A stretch of 14,430 bases of DNA from RH-AL1 sp964247745 (GTDB lineage: Bacteria > Pseudomonadota > Alphaproteobacteria > Rhizobiales > Beijerinckiaceae): the NCBI GenBank assembly GCA_964247745.1, contig CAXTVT010000074.1:1-14430 (forward strand), read 5' to 3'. Positions 1 through 7,674 of this stretch are shown here, in pieces (the stretch's first letter is position 1; the number at the start of each line of letters is the position of its first letter). Below the pieces are notes generated by a model. The model was not told the DNA's origin. It worked only from the letters and a program-made list of their open reading frames with translations, and made no database searches. Both the position numbers and the translations under genes were made by a program.

Positions 1-271
1 CGGTGGGCGGGGTCGGCGCGCAGTGGGTCGCCGGACGGCTGCGCGTGCCGGCCATGATGGCGGCGGACCCGTCGAGCGGGCCGCGCCCGGCGATGCACTT
101 GATCGCGACGTTCATCATTCGCCAGTCGCCCGAGTCACACTCGCGAAAGTCCATCGGCCCGGTCAGCGTCCGAAAAGTGCTCTCCAGTACTGACCCACTC
201 AGGGGCTGCCGTCATCTTTATCAGCGCCTCGTCGATCGGCCGGCGCAGTCGCCTAGCCGAGATGCAAGACG
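1..271. other. Left-edge stretch without an intact gene
   Basis: No complete gene is visible. On the plus strand, a frame open from the left edge (GTG at 3) begins with residues resembling the GAQW-x-A-x-RLR-x-PA segment near the N-terminus of some cation:proton antiporters. The likeness covers only about 18 residues and then stops, so it could be a relic or chance. On the minus strand a frame with high G/C third positions runs from an ATG at 154 off the left edge (51 codons) and matches nothing I recognise. The two overlap, so at most one is real. I give neither a function. Confidence 0.3.
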
Positions 272-480
272 TTAGGATGCCTCAGGCGTAAGCCAGGGTG
301 TCAGCGGCCCGTAGTGAAGAGCAGCGCCATAGTTCCGATCGCGACCAGGATCGATGAAAGCTTTCAGGGTGCTTCCGCTGTCGGCGAAAAGCTTTTGAAC
401 ATAGCGCTCCGATACTCCGAAGTCGCTGGCGACGCTTTCCGTCGTCAATCCGGTATTGTCTACATCGTGGTGGACCTTCG
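272..480 (-). pseudogene. Relic of an AraC-family regulator (DNA-binding domain only)
   Basis: Reading leftwards from the stop of the EAL gene, a frame ending in TAA at 274-272 encodes the typical first helix-turn-helix of AraC/XylS regulators. It reads TESVASDFGVSERYVQKLF, then ADSGSTLKAF. In this family that segment is LxxExVAxxxGVSxRYLQRLFxxxGTTFxxF, and the match is almost position by position. The second helix-turn-helix expected next (xxRLxRAxxLL) is missing. The frame instead runs into about 27 unrelated residues. The N-terminal effector domain is also absent, because the sequence just upstream is the end of the GAF-PAS-GGDEF-EAL gene. It is therefore a fragment of about 45 recognisable residues and is probably non-functional. 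The original activator and its target are unknown. Confidence 0.6.
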
Positions 481-2664
481 TCAGGACCCTTGGGCGACCT
501 TCCGTTGCGGCTTCAGTTCCAAGTCAAGAAGGACGGCCTCGCCGGACGACGGCAAAGCTCGGGAAGGTCGCCCGTATAAATAGCCTTGTCCCGCCCGACA
601 GCCAAGATCGCGGAGCGCCGCGGATTGAGCTTCGGTCTCGATGCCCTCGGCGACCACCTCCAGATCGAGCCGATCGGCGAGCGAAACAATGGCCGTCACG
701 ATCGCCGCGCCGTGGGGCCCGCGGCCTAGATCCTCGATGAAGGACCGGTCGATCTTCAGCCGCGTCACCGGCAGTTGCTTGAGGGTGGACAGCGAGGCGA
801 AACCGGTCCCGAAATCGTCGAGGGCTATGTGGACGCCCATCGCGCGCAGCGTCTGCAGCATCGCGGGCGTGCCGTCGCCAGGCCGCAGGGCGATCGTCTC
901 CGTCACTTCGATCTCGAGATCGTCGGGAGTCAGCCCGTGTCGCGAAAGGGTGGCTTCGACGATCTGATCGAGCGAGCCGGAGCTGAATTGCGCCGAGAAC
1001 AGGTTCACGCCCATCCGCGGCACCTGGAAACCGGCGCGGCGCCACGCAGCGAGCTGACGACAAGCTTCGTCGAGGATCCACGTTCCGACTCCGTAGGCGA
1101 CGGAATGGGTCTCCAGCACGGAAAGGAAGGCAGCCGGCGCGAGCAATCCGCGAACGGGGTGGTTCCATCGTAGGAGAGCCTCGACGCCCAGCAGCATGCC
1201 GTCGTCGAGCCGCACTTGGGGCTGGTAGAACAACTGCCATTGGCCGAGCTCGCCCGCGCGCCGCACCTCGTCCTCGAAGGCGTGCCGCGTGGCCAGCGCA
1301 TTGCTCATGCCGGCATCGAAGAAGCGGCAGCGGCGCCCGCCGTCTCGCTTCGCGGCGAGCTGCGCGAGGTCGGCCCGCAGCAGAAGGTTGTCGATGTCGC
1401 GGGCGTGGAGCGGCGCCATCGCGATGCCGATGCTGAGCCCCGCCTGGAGGATGTGACCCGCGATCTCGAATGGTTTCCTGAACGCATGGAGCAGGCCTTC
1501 CGCGATCTCGTGCGCCGCGAGGGGGTCCGCGGCGTCCGGCAGCACGAAGGCGAACTCGTCGCCGCCGATCCGCGCAAAGGTGGTGCCCGCTTCGGCGTAG
1601 GAGGTCAGCCGGATCGCTATCGCCTGGAGGAGGGCGTCGCCGACGGGATGGCCGAAGTCGTCGTTGACGGCCTTGAAGCCGTCGAGGTCGACGGCCAGCA
1701 CGGTCGCGCGCCCGCTGCCCGACATGCATTCCGCGAGGCGATCGCGCAAACCCGTCCGGTTCATCAGGCCGGTGAGGGCGTCGTGGCTGGCCAGATGCTG
1801 CAGGCGTCGCTCGCGTTCGCGACGCTCGGTGATGTCTTCGATCTGAGCGCCGAAGGCGCGATCTCGGCCTTGTCCCCAGGAGGCAATGGTGATCGCGATC
1901 GGGAATTCGCTCTCGTCGCGTCGGGCGGCGACGACCTCGACCGTCTTCCCCGCGAGCCGCGGCGAACCGCCGGCCGACAGCCGCGACATGCCGGCATGGT
2001 GTTCCCTGCGGAAGCGTTTGGGAACGATCAAATCGAGGTTGCGCCCGACCGCATCGCGCGACGGGAATCCGAACATCGCCTCCGCCGCCCTGTTCCAGAA
2101 GGTGATGAAGCCACGCGCGTCGGCTGTCACGATGGCGATGGCGGTGGCTTCTGCGAAACCGGCGACCGCACGTCCGAGCCTCAGGGTGCGGCGCTTATCC
2201 ATAAGGGCCATGACCGTCCCCGCCAGGCCGACCAGCAGCTCGCAATCCCGGGCCGCGAAGTGATCGCGAGGCTCGGTGTCGATGATGCAGAAGGCGCCGA
2301 GGTGCGCGCCAGCGGCGTCGATCAGCGGCGCGCCTGCGTAGAAGCGGACGTGCGGGGCGCCGGTGACGAGTGGGTTGTCTCGGAAGCGCTCGTCGCAGGT
2401 CGCGTCGAGAACCACGACGGGATCGGAACGGATCAAGGTGCTCGCGCAGAACGATGTGTCGCGCGATGTGCTGCAAAGGTCGGTCCCGTGATGCGCCTTC
2501 AGCCACTGATCGTTTTCGCCTATCAGCGAAATCAGGCAGATCGGCGCTTCGAAGAGGCGGGCGCCGAGTTCGGCGCAGCGGTCGTAATCGGCTTCGGGCG
2601 GCGTCCCGAACAGATCGTACCCGTCTAGGGCTTCCAGTCGCCGAGCCTCGATGTCCACCGGCAT
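481..2664 (-). CDS. GAF-PAS-GGDEF-EAL cyclic-di-GMP signalling protein
   Basis: A 727-residue soluble protein with four domains in order: GAF (about 15-155), PAS (about 165-280), GGDEF (about 290-450) and EAL (about 465-705). The diguanylate cyclase site reads RIGGDEF (GGDEF at 367-371). The inhibitory RxxD motif expected nine residues before it is replaced by EAGT, so product feedback at that site is unlikely. The EAL domain keeps the phosphodiesterase residues: EALLRW (E495), N554, EVTE (E586), DDFGTG (616-621), K637, EGIE (673-676) and Q693. It could both make and degrade c-di-GMP, with GAF and PAS as sensors. I chose the ATG at 2664 because MPVDIEARRLEAL matches how relatives start. The frame stays open to an ATG at 2898, but that extension has rare codons (TTA, CTA) and lower GC, like a promoter region. 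It lies 261 bases downstream of the membrane cyclase gene, so it probably has its own promoter. Confidence 0.92.
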   Translation of the reverse strand: MPVDIEARRLEALDGYDLFGTPPEADYDRCAELGARLFEAPICLISLIGENDQWLKAHHGTDLCSTSRDTSFCASTLIRSDPVVVLDATCDERFRDNPLVTGAPHVRFYAGAPLIDAAGAHLGAFCIIDTEPRDHFAARDCELLVGLAGTVMALMDKRRTLRLGRAVAGFAEATAIAIVTADARGFITFWNRAAEAMFGFPSRDAVGRNLDLIVPKRFRREHHAGMSRLSAGGSPRLAGKTVEVVAARRDESEFPIAITIASWGQGRDRAFGAQIEDITERRERERRLQHLASHDALTGLMNRTGLRDRLAECMSGSGRATVLAVDLDGFKAVNDDFGHPVGDALLQAIAIRLTSYAEAGTTFARIGGDEFAFVLPDAADPLAAHEIAEGLLHAFRKPFEIAGHILQAGLSIGIAMAPLHARDIDNLLLRADLAQLAAKRDGGRRCRFFDAGMSNALATRHAFEDEVRRAGELGQWQLFYQPQVRLDDGMLLGVEALLRWNHPVRGLLAPAAFLSVLETHSVAYGVGTWILDEACRQLAAWRRAGFQVPRMGVNLFSAQFSSGSLDQIVEATLSRHGLTPDDLEIEVTETIALRPGDGTPAMLQTLRAMGVHIALDDFGTGFASLSTLKQLPVTRLKIDRSFIEDLGRGPHGAAIVTAIVSLADRLDLEVVAEGIETEAQSAALRDLGCRAGQGYLYGRPSRALPSSGEAVLLDLELKPQRKVAQGS

Positions 2665-2925
2665 TACATCACGCTGCAGCTTCAGAGCCGACCACGTTGA
2701 GGCATCTAAAGTTAAGTCAGGGTTTAGGCCTGGCGGCTTTCGAAGTGATTTAGACGCGATCGAGACTTTTTGCTCATCTGCTGAGTCGGCCTGCCGTGCG
2801 TCGTGCTGTTGTCTCCTTGAAGGCATTAGCCGCCCGTAAGTCGTTGCTGGGATCAGCCAAGGCCGTGAAGCCGATCGACCGCCGTCTAATCCCGCCATGG
2901 GCCTGATCTCGGAACACCGTTCGAG

Positions 2926-4038
2926 TCACGCCGCGGTACGGGACATGACCATGTTGCGGCCGCTTCGCTTGCTCGCGTAGAGAGCCCCGTCGGCCTCCTC
3001 CAAGAGTTTCTCGTACCCGGCAGGGCCCGCAACCGCTGCTACGCCCACGCTGATCGTCATGACTGAGCCGCCGTGCGGACCGAGATGGGCGTTGAGCACC
3101 GCGAGGCGCAGCCGCTCGCCCAACTCCTTGCCCGAGGTCGCGTCGCCGTCATGCAGCAGGACGGCGAACTCCTCGCCTCCGTAGCGCGCCAGAAGGTCCG
3201 CATCGCGCAAGGTGCCTTTGAGGACGGCGGCGAGCTGGCGTAGCAGTTCGTCGCCGGCCGGGTGGCCGTGTCTGTCGTTGAACGCCTTGAAGTGATCGAC
3301 GTCGATCAGGAGCAACGCCAACGGCATTCGAGCAAGCCTGGCGTCGAGCAGACGCGCGTCGAAGGTCCTCCGGTTGGCCAGGGTCGTGAGGTGGTCCGTC
3401 TCGGAGAGGCGCGCGAGTTCGCCCTGCGTTTCGATGAGGGCGACGAGCTGCTCGTTTCGTTCGATGACGAGGATCGCCAAGCCGGCAGCCATCGCCGGCA
3501 CCAGGAGCAACAGGAGGCGCATGCCTCGGTCTTTTGCCAGAAGACAGCCCGCGAGGATCGGAACGAGGCTGCAGCCGAGCTGTAGCGCCGCGAGCCGCGG
3601 CACCGCGGAATTGCGTGCCGCCACGGCACCCGCGGTGCCGACGGTCGACAGCACCGGCAGCAGCTGGAGCACTGGATCCGAGGAGCTTGCGAGAGCGACG
3701 AGGCACATGGCGCCCCAGCAGCATGATGACGGTACCGCCAGCGCGCTGAAGGCGACCAGCCAACCCTCGACGTCGCTGACGGGTCCGCGAAGCGCGCGGC
3801 GTTGAAACGCGAGGATCACGAGGCAGCGTGTCGTCAGCAGGACCACTTCCACGGCGGCTACCGTCGCCGTGGCGCCGCCGCCCCCGCGCCACCAGGAGGC
3901 TGCCCCGCAGATCCCGGCGGCGAGCGCCACCATCAGGACGTTGGAGGCGCGGCCGAAGAGGGTACCGATCAATGGGGAGCGAACACCGTCCGGCCGCGCC
4001 CGCTCGGCGCGCCCGAGGAGCACGCGGGAAAGCGCCAT
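2926..4038 (-). CDS. Membrane-anchored diguanylate cyclase (GGEEF)
   Basis: A 370-residue protein with about six hydrophobic segments (roughly 33-50, 57-78, 93-116, 122-140, 149-167 and 173-191), a short charged linker (193-213) and a C-terminal GGDEF domain beginning at TDHLTTLANRR. The active site is ARYGGEEF (GGEEF at 287-291), and the allosteric I-site RDAD lies at 278-281. It is therefore predicted to be an active, feedback-inhibited cyclase making c-di-GMP from two GTP at the inner membrane. The membrane region matches no named sensor domain I recognise. The start was set at the ATG at 4038 because AGGACGG sits six bases upstream. The frame extends to a TTG at 4095 without a comparable ribosome site. 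It is transcribed towards the GAF-PAS-GGDEF-EAL gene, so a cyclase and a bifunctional turnover enzyme lie side by side. Confidence 0.93.
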   Translation of the reverse strand: MALSRVLLGRAERARPDGVRSPLIGTLFGRASNVLMVALAAGICGAASWWRGGGGATATVAAVEVVLLTTRCLVILAFQRRALRGPVSDVEGWLVAFSALAVPSSCCWGAMCLVALASSSDPVLQLLPVLSTVGTAGAVAARNSAVPRLAALQLGCSLVPILAGCLLAKDRGMRLLLLLVPAMAAGLAILVIERNEQLVALIETQGELARLSETDHLTTLANRRTFDARLLDARLARMPLALLLIDVDHFKAFNDRHGHPAGDELLRQLAAVLKGTLRDADLLARYGGEEFAVLLHDGDATSGKELGERLRLAVLNAHLGPHGGSVMTISVGVAAVAGPAGYEKLLEEADGALYASKRSGRNMVMSRTAA

Positions 4039-4709
4039 GACGACCCGTCCTGGCGAGTGTGCCGCTTGACGAAGTATCGTTTGTCTCCCTCGCAAGCCCG
4101 CGCGATGCGCTGCACGCGACCGGTGCCACGCACTTAAGAGCCACCCCGGTTAAGATTGGCTGACTCGACCTCCTACCTCCTACGACATCCACCCGGCAGA
4201 TCGCGTTGCGGCGACCAAGCTATTTCAGGCGAGGAAGGAAGGGGCATCTGGCCAGAACCGAAAGGATTGATCAGGAGATCATTGATGACGCTGCAAAAGG
4301 GCGTTTGCGTCATCTGCAAGCAGGCGACGGTTCTGATGCGACGCATTGCTCAGGGAGCGGATGCTTTGAACACATCCGGCGTCGTGAAGCTCTCGGAAAG
4401 CCGGCGAGGAAGACCACCGGCTCGCCGCCTGGTTCTCCGCCCTCGAAGACATGCAGAAGGCCGCACCTTTCGCGCGGAAGCCGTGGACAAAGCCATCGAG
4501 CCCTTGATGTGCGTGGCGCAACGTGACGCCCAGCCTCGCCGCCACGGATTACCGGGTGTTGCCCTCTGCTTGCATCCGACTGAGGGATTACCGAATGACG
4601 GGAGGTACGGTGGTGCGCAGCCTACCTCCTCTTGCGGCTCGGAGCGCTTGCGCCGGTTTGGAGAGGAGGCGCTCGCCGAGTGTAGGAGGGCGCTGCCATG
4701 TCGAAGCGC
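4039..4709. other. 670-base gap with no recognisable gene
   Basis: Frames are open on both strands here (for example 4156-4860 plus, 4206-4526 plus and 4279-4545 minus), but none has a convincing ribosome site, consistent codon bias or a family motif I know. The plus-strand frames of 4206-4526 and 4420-4500 contain short protein-like patches such as AAWFSALEDMQKAAPFA, which may be degraded coding sequence. The first about 100 bases should carry the promoter of the membrane diguanylate cyclase on the minus strand. The right part lies downstream of the HxlR gene. Confidence 0.5.
4601..4629. repeat. Inverted repeat downstream of the HxlR gene
   Basis: GGAGGTA (4601-4607) and TACCTCC (4623-4629) form a perfect 7-base inverted repeat around a 15-base spacer. 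It is about 80 bases past the stop codon of the HxlR-family gene on the minus strand, so it could act as a weak transcription end. No T-run follows, so a classic intrinsic terminator is not supported. Confidence 0.35.
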
Positions 4710-5063
4710 CTATCGCCGCCCTGGTCGGGCAATCCACTTTGCGGACGACGTCCCTCGGACCGCCGTCGTGCCGGCCATCTCGCGCGGCCATTGTCGACCG
4801 AGGTCGCGCATCGCGGCGAGCACGGGGCGCAGCGCTTCGCCAAGAGCGCTGAGGCGGTAGTCCACCCGCAGAGGTCGTTCCTCGTGGTCGGTCCGGATCA
4901 CGAGACCGTCCGCCTCCAACTCGTGCAGGTGCTCCGCGAGCATCTTGTGCGACACGCCCGCGAGCCCGCGCTGCAGTTCCGAGAAGCGCAGCATGGGCGC
5001 CCCGAAAAGGCGGAACAGGATCGGCAGCTTCCAGCGCCCGTCGAGGCGGCGCATCACGCCCAT
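4710..5063 (-). CDS. HxlR-family winged-helix regulator, probably missing its N-terminus
   Basis: The 117-residue frame shows the core of the HxlR (MarR-like winged helix) family. It has GRWKLPILFRLF near the start, then LRFSELQRGLAGVSHKML, HLHELEADGLVIR, and a wing with RVDYRLSALGEAL. HxlR proteins are cytoplasmic dimeric regulators, often of neighbouring oxidoreductase genes. Normally some 10-20 residues, usually with a CPV-type cysteine, precede the GRWK segment. Here the first in-frame ATG with family sequence after it is at 5063, inside a CATG shared with the opposing aldo/keto reductase fragment. Upstream codons are simply antisense to that gene. No ribosome site or promoter space remains. 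I infer that a deletion removed the 5' end and promoter. The winged helix is otherwise intact, so a truncated product is possible if something drives transcription. Confidence 0.75.
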   Translation of the reverse strand: MGVMRRLDGRWKLPILFRLFGAPMLRFSELQRGLAGVSHKMLAEHLHELEADGLVIRTDHEERPLRVDYRLSALGEALRPVLAAMRDLGRQWPREMAGTTAVRGTSSAKWIARPGRR

Positions 5064-5679
5064 GACGCCGGTGGAGGAGATCCTTCGCGGGATGGACGCG
5101 CTGGTGCGCGCGGGCAAGGTCGTCGCCTTCGCCCTCTCCAATTTCCCGGCCTGGCAGGTCGCCCACGCTGCGACGCTCGCTGACTTGCGAGGCTGGGCGC
5201 CCGTCGCCGCGATCCACTATCAGTACAATCTCGTCGAACGCGGCGCCGAGCGCGAACACCTGCCGATGGCGGACGCGCTCAGCCTCGCCGTGCTGGCCTG
5301 GTCGCCGCAGGCGCGGGGCGCGCTGGCGCGGGGCGCGCTGGCGCGGACGCCGCTTTCCGGCCTGCCCGATGGCTTGGCGGCCGCGCTCGACGTCGCCGCC
5401 GCCGCCCGCGGAAACGCGCCCGGTGCAATCGCGCTCGCCTGGCTGCTCCGCAAGGGCGTCATCCCGGTTGTGGGCGCGCGCGACGCCGACCAGCTGCGCG
5501 GCGCGCTCGCCGCGACGGAGGTGGCGCTCAGCCCGGAGGAAGCCGGGCGGCTCGACGCGGCCCTGCCGCAGCCGGTCTATCCCGCCCCGCTGCTCGCCAG
5601 GTTACGCGAGGGCTTGGGCATCCCGCCCGCCATCGTCGCCGAGGCACAACGTGGCGCGCCGGTCACGGCCGCGGCCTGA
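5062..5679 (+). pseudogene. Aldo/keto reductase, C-terminal part only
   Basis: The frame gives 205 residues that match the second half of aldo/keto reductases, usually about 310-350 residues long. It opens at TPVEEILRGMDALVRAGKVV, continues with ALSNFPAWQV and LAWSPQ, and ends with the cofactor-contacting segment VIPVVGARDADQL and the C-terminal helix. The missing first 100-130 residues hold the catalytic Asp, Tyr, Lys and His and half of the TIM barrel, so no reductase activity is expected. The ATG at 5062 lies within the same CATG as the start of the opposing HxlR gene. The frame is open further left only because it reads antisense through that gene. I infer this was once a full gene divergent from its HxlR regulator. 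Confidence 0.8.
5311..5346 (+). repeat. In-frame 15-base tandem repeat within the aldo/keto reductase fragment
   Basis: Two perfect copies of GCGCGGGGCGCGCTG (5311-5325, 5326-5340) are followed by six bases of a third. The unit is in frame and encodes ARGAL twice, then AR. It sits in the loop after LAWSPQ. It is consistent with replication slippage in a gene no longer under strong selection. Confidence 0.7.
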
Positions 5680-5853
5680 GATGACCGCCGTTCCAGGACC
5701 TCCCTGCGTTGGGGATGGGTGAAGCGGGTGTGGGCGGACGGATGCATGATGCCATCGGCGCTGAAGCTCACCGGTGTCCCGTCGCACAAGTCTGAGGCGA
5801 TGCACAGTCCCGACGGATGATCGCACCCGCCGACTTGGAGGGAAGACCGTCGC

Positions 5854-6675
5854 TCAGGCGATGCGGGCGGCGAGCGCCCCGATTCGGGATGCGTCGTCGG
5901 CCGACGCGGGCGTGAAGACCAGCAGGGCGAGGTCCGGGCGACCGCCGACCGCGAACGCCGAAAACTCGAACGCGATCTTCCCGAGTTCAGGGTGAAGCAG
6001 CCGCCTCACGGCCTCGCAGGAGCTGTTGACGGCGTTCTCGCGCCACATCATGGCGAACTCGGAGCTCTTCGCGCACAATTCGTCCACCAGCGGTTGCACG
6101 CTCGCCCCTGCGCCGGCCCTGGCCGCATCGCCGCGGAAAACGCCGACGACGAAGCGTGCGACACGTTCCCAATTGCAGTCGAACGTACGTGCTCGTGGAT
6201 CGAGGAAGATCATGCGGAGCACGTTGCGTTCCGCCAACGGCAACGCGCCGTAGTCGGTGAAAACGACCGTCGCCATCCGATTCCAAGCAACCACGTCCCA
6301 GGACGCGGTGCGGATCATCGCAGGGCAGGCGCCCAGCGCGTCGAGCATGTACTGCAGCCGCGGCGACACCTCGCCCGGCGGCCGATAGCGAACCTCCGGC
6401 GGCCGGCCGAACGCAAGCAGAAACAAGTGCTCCCGCTCCACCTCGGTGAGCACCAGCGCCTCGGCGAGACGATCGAGCGCGTTGGAGGAGGGCGCACCGC
6501 CGCGCCCCTGCTCCAGCCAGCTGTACCAGGTGGCGCTGATCCCTGCGCGCTGCGCCACCTCTTCACGCCGGAGCCCGGGCGTGCGCCGGCGACCGCCGCC
6601 ACAGCCCAGAGCCGCCGGATCGAGGCGAGCGCGCCGTTCGCGAAGATAGCTGCCGAGTGAGCCGTTGCCGGACAT
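5854..6675 (-). CDS. Helix-turn-helix regulator with MmyB-like ligand-binding domain
   Basis: A 273-residue predicted cytoplasmic transcription factor. The N-terminal third is an XRE-type helix-turn-helix with the hallmark RRTPGLRREEVAQRAGIS and TWYSWLEQGR. The rest is the MmyB-like domain, recognisable from ASWDVVAWNRMATVVF and from LRMIFLDPRAR followed by ARFVVGVFRGDAAR. This domain is thought to bind small, often lipid-like, ligands. I chose the ATG at 6675 because MSGNGSLGSYLRERRARLDP matches family starts. The frame extends to 6741 through what looks like the promoter region. It is divergent from the SDR gene at 6777, about 100 bases away. That arrangement is common for this family, and the regulator probably controls the neighbour and itself. 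Confidence 0.9.
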   Translation of the reverse strand: MSGNGSLGSYLRERRARLDPAALGCGGGRRRTPGLRREEVAQRAGISATWYSWLEQGRGGAPSSNALDRLAEALVLTEVEREHLFLLAFGRPPEVRYRPPGEVSPRLQYMLDALGACPAMIRTASWDVVAWNRMATVVFTDYGALPLAERNVLRMIFLDPRARTFDCNWERVARFVVGVFRGDAARAGAGASVQPLVDELCAKSSEFAMMWRENAVNSSCEAVRRLLHPELGKIAFEFSAFAVGGRPDLALLVFTPASADDASRIGALAARIA

Positions 6676-6776
6676 GACGGACGTAGCCTGTTGAAGCCTA
6701 TACCTGGATAAGCTCTCAGCTTTACACGGCGGAAGCACCATCCGACATGGGTCGACGACCGCTTGGAGGATCTTCG
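6676..6776. promoter_or_regulatory. Divergent promoter region with candidate operator
   Basis: The 101 bases between the regulator and the SDR gene must carry both promoters. AAGCT-CTC-AGCTT at 6710-6722 is a perfect 5-base inverted repeat with a 3-base spacer, near the middle, and is a candidate regulator site. This local stretch is A/T-richer than its surroundings. I see no clean -35/-10 pair. GGAGGA at 6765-6770, six bases before the ATG at 6777, is a strong ribosome site that fixes the SDR start. Confidence 0.5.
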
Positions 6777-7673
6777 ATGCACGTGTTCGTGACGGGCGCC
6801 ACCGGCTGGGTCGGGAACGTGGTGGTTGACGATCTGCTGGGCGCCGGGCACCGCGTCCTCGGCCTGTCGCGCTCGAAGGAGAAGGCGGCGACGCTCGCCT
6901 CGAAGGGTGCGACCGTGCTGCACGGCACCCTCGACGATCTCGATAAGCTAGCCGAGGCGGCCGACGAGGCCGACGCGGTGATCCACCTCGCCTTCAACCA
7001 CGATTTTTCGAGATACGCCGAGAACAGCGAGCAGGACCGGCGCGCGATCGCCGCCATGGGCGGAGCGCTCGCCGGGACGGACAAGCCGATCCTGGTCACG
7101 ACGGGGCTGGCGAAGCTCGCTCCGGGCCGGCTCGCTACCGAAGCCGACCTGCCGCCGCTGACCGATCCCAAACACATCAGGAAGACGGAGGCGGCAGCGG
7201 TCTGCCTCGTCGAACGCGGCGTGCGGGTCGGGACGGTTCGCCTCGCCACCACGGTGCATGGGATCGGCGATCCCGCCTTAATAGTCATGCTGGCGCGCCT
7301 CGCGCGAGAGACGGGCGTGTCGGCCTACATGGGCGTCGGTGCCGGCCGATGGCCCGCGGTACACGTGTCTGACGCAGGTCGGCTGTACCGTCTGGTGCTG
7401 GATGCCGGTGTGCCGGTCCGGACCTATCATGCCTGCGCGGAAGAGGGGATCGCCTTCCGCGCGATTGCCGAGGCGATCGGCCGTGCTCTCGATCTGCCGG
7501 TCGCAACCCGTCCTCGGGAGCATTTCGGCTGGCTCGCCGATTTCGTCGGGACCGACGCGCCGGTCTCGAGCGCCCGCACGCGTGAACTCACCGGCTGGGT
7601 GCCTACCGGACCGGCGCTGCTGGCCGATCTGGCGCAACCAGCCTATTTCGCCGGAACATCGCGCGCGGCCTAG
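6777..7673 (+). CDS. SDR-family NAD(P)-dependent oxidoreductase (extended/atypical type)
   Basis: A 298-residue predicted cytoplasmic enzyme. The N-terminal Rossmann signature is FVTGATGWVGNVVV (glycines at 7, 10 and 13), followed by the usual second strand LGLSRS and the acidic HGTLDDLDKL stretch. IHLAFNHDFSRYAEN and GVGAGRWPAVHVSDAGRLYR are characteristic of a subfamily widespread in bacteria and annotated as SDR or NAD-dependent epimerase/dehydratase. The canonical YxxxK active-site pair is not evident where expected (DPKHIRKTEAAAV stands there), which is typical of this subfamily, so the reaction cannot be read from sequence. The start is fixed by GGAGGA six bases upstream. The next intact gene rightwards is the aldehyde oxidase operon, but a 650-base gap separates them, so they are probably not cotranscribed. 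Confidence 0.92.
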   Translation: MHVFVTGATGWVGNVVVDDLLGAGHRVLGLSRSKEKAATLASKGATVLHGTLDDLDKLAEAADEADAVIHLAFNHDFSRYAENSEQDRRAIAAMGGALAGTDKPILVTTGLAKLAPGRLATEADLPPLTDPKHIRKTEAAAVCLVERGVRVGTVRLATTVHGIGDPALIVMLARLARETGVSAYMGVGAGRWPAVHVSDAGRLYRLVLDAGVPVRTYHACAEEGIAFRAIAEAIGRALDLPVATRPREHFGWLADFVGTDAPVSSARTRELTGWVPTGPALLADLAQPAYFAGTSRAA

Positions 7674-7674
7674 C

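Noticed and set aside
1216..2628. 470-codon plus-strand open frame across the GGDEF-EAL gene
   Set aside because: It is antisense to a gene with intact catalytic motifs, and its translation is rich in Arg, Gly and Ala with no family match. It is a by-product of high GC.
2665..2898. N-terminal extension of the GAF-PAS-GGDEF-EAL protein to the ATG at 2898
   Set aside because: Codons there are atypical (TTA, CTA, AAA) and lower in GC, and family members start at the equivalent of the ATG at 2664.
4156..4860. 234-codon plus-strand frame between the cyclase and HxlR genes
   Set aside because: The second half is antisense to the HxlR gene, and the first half lacks a ribosome site and any recognisable domain.
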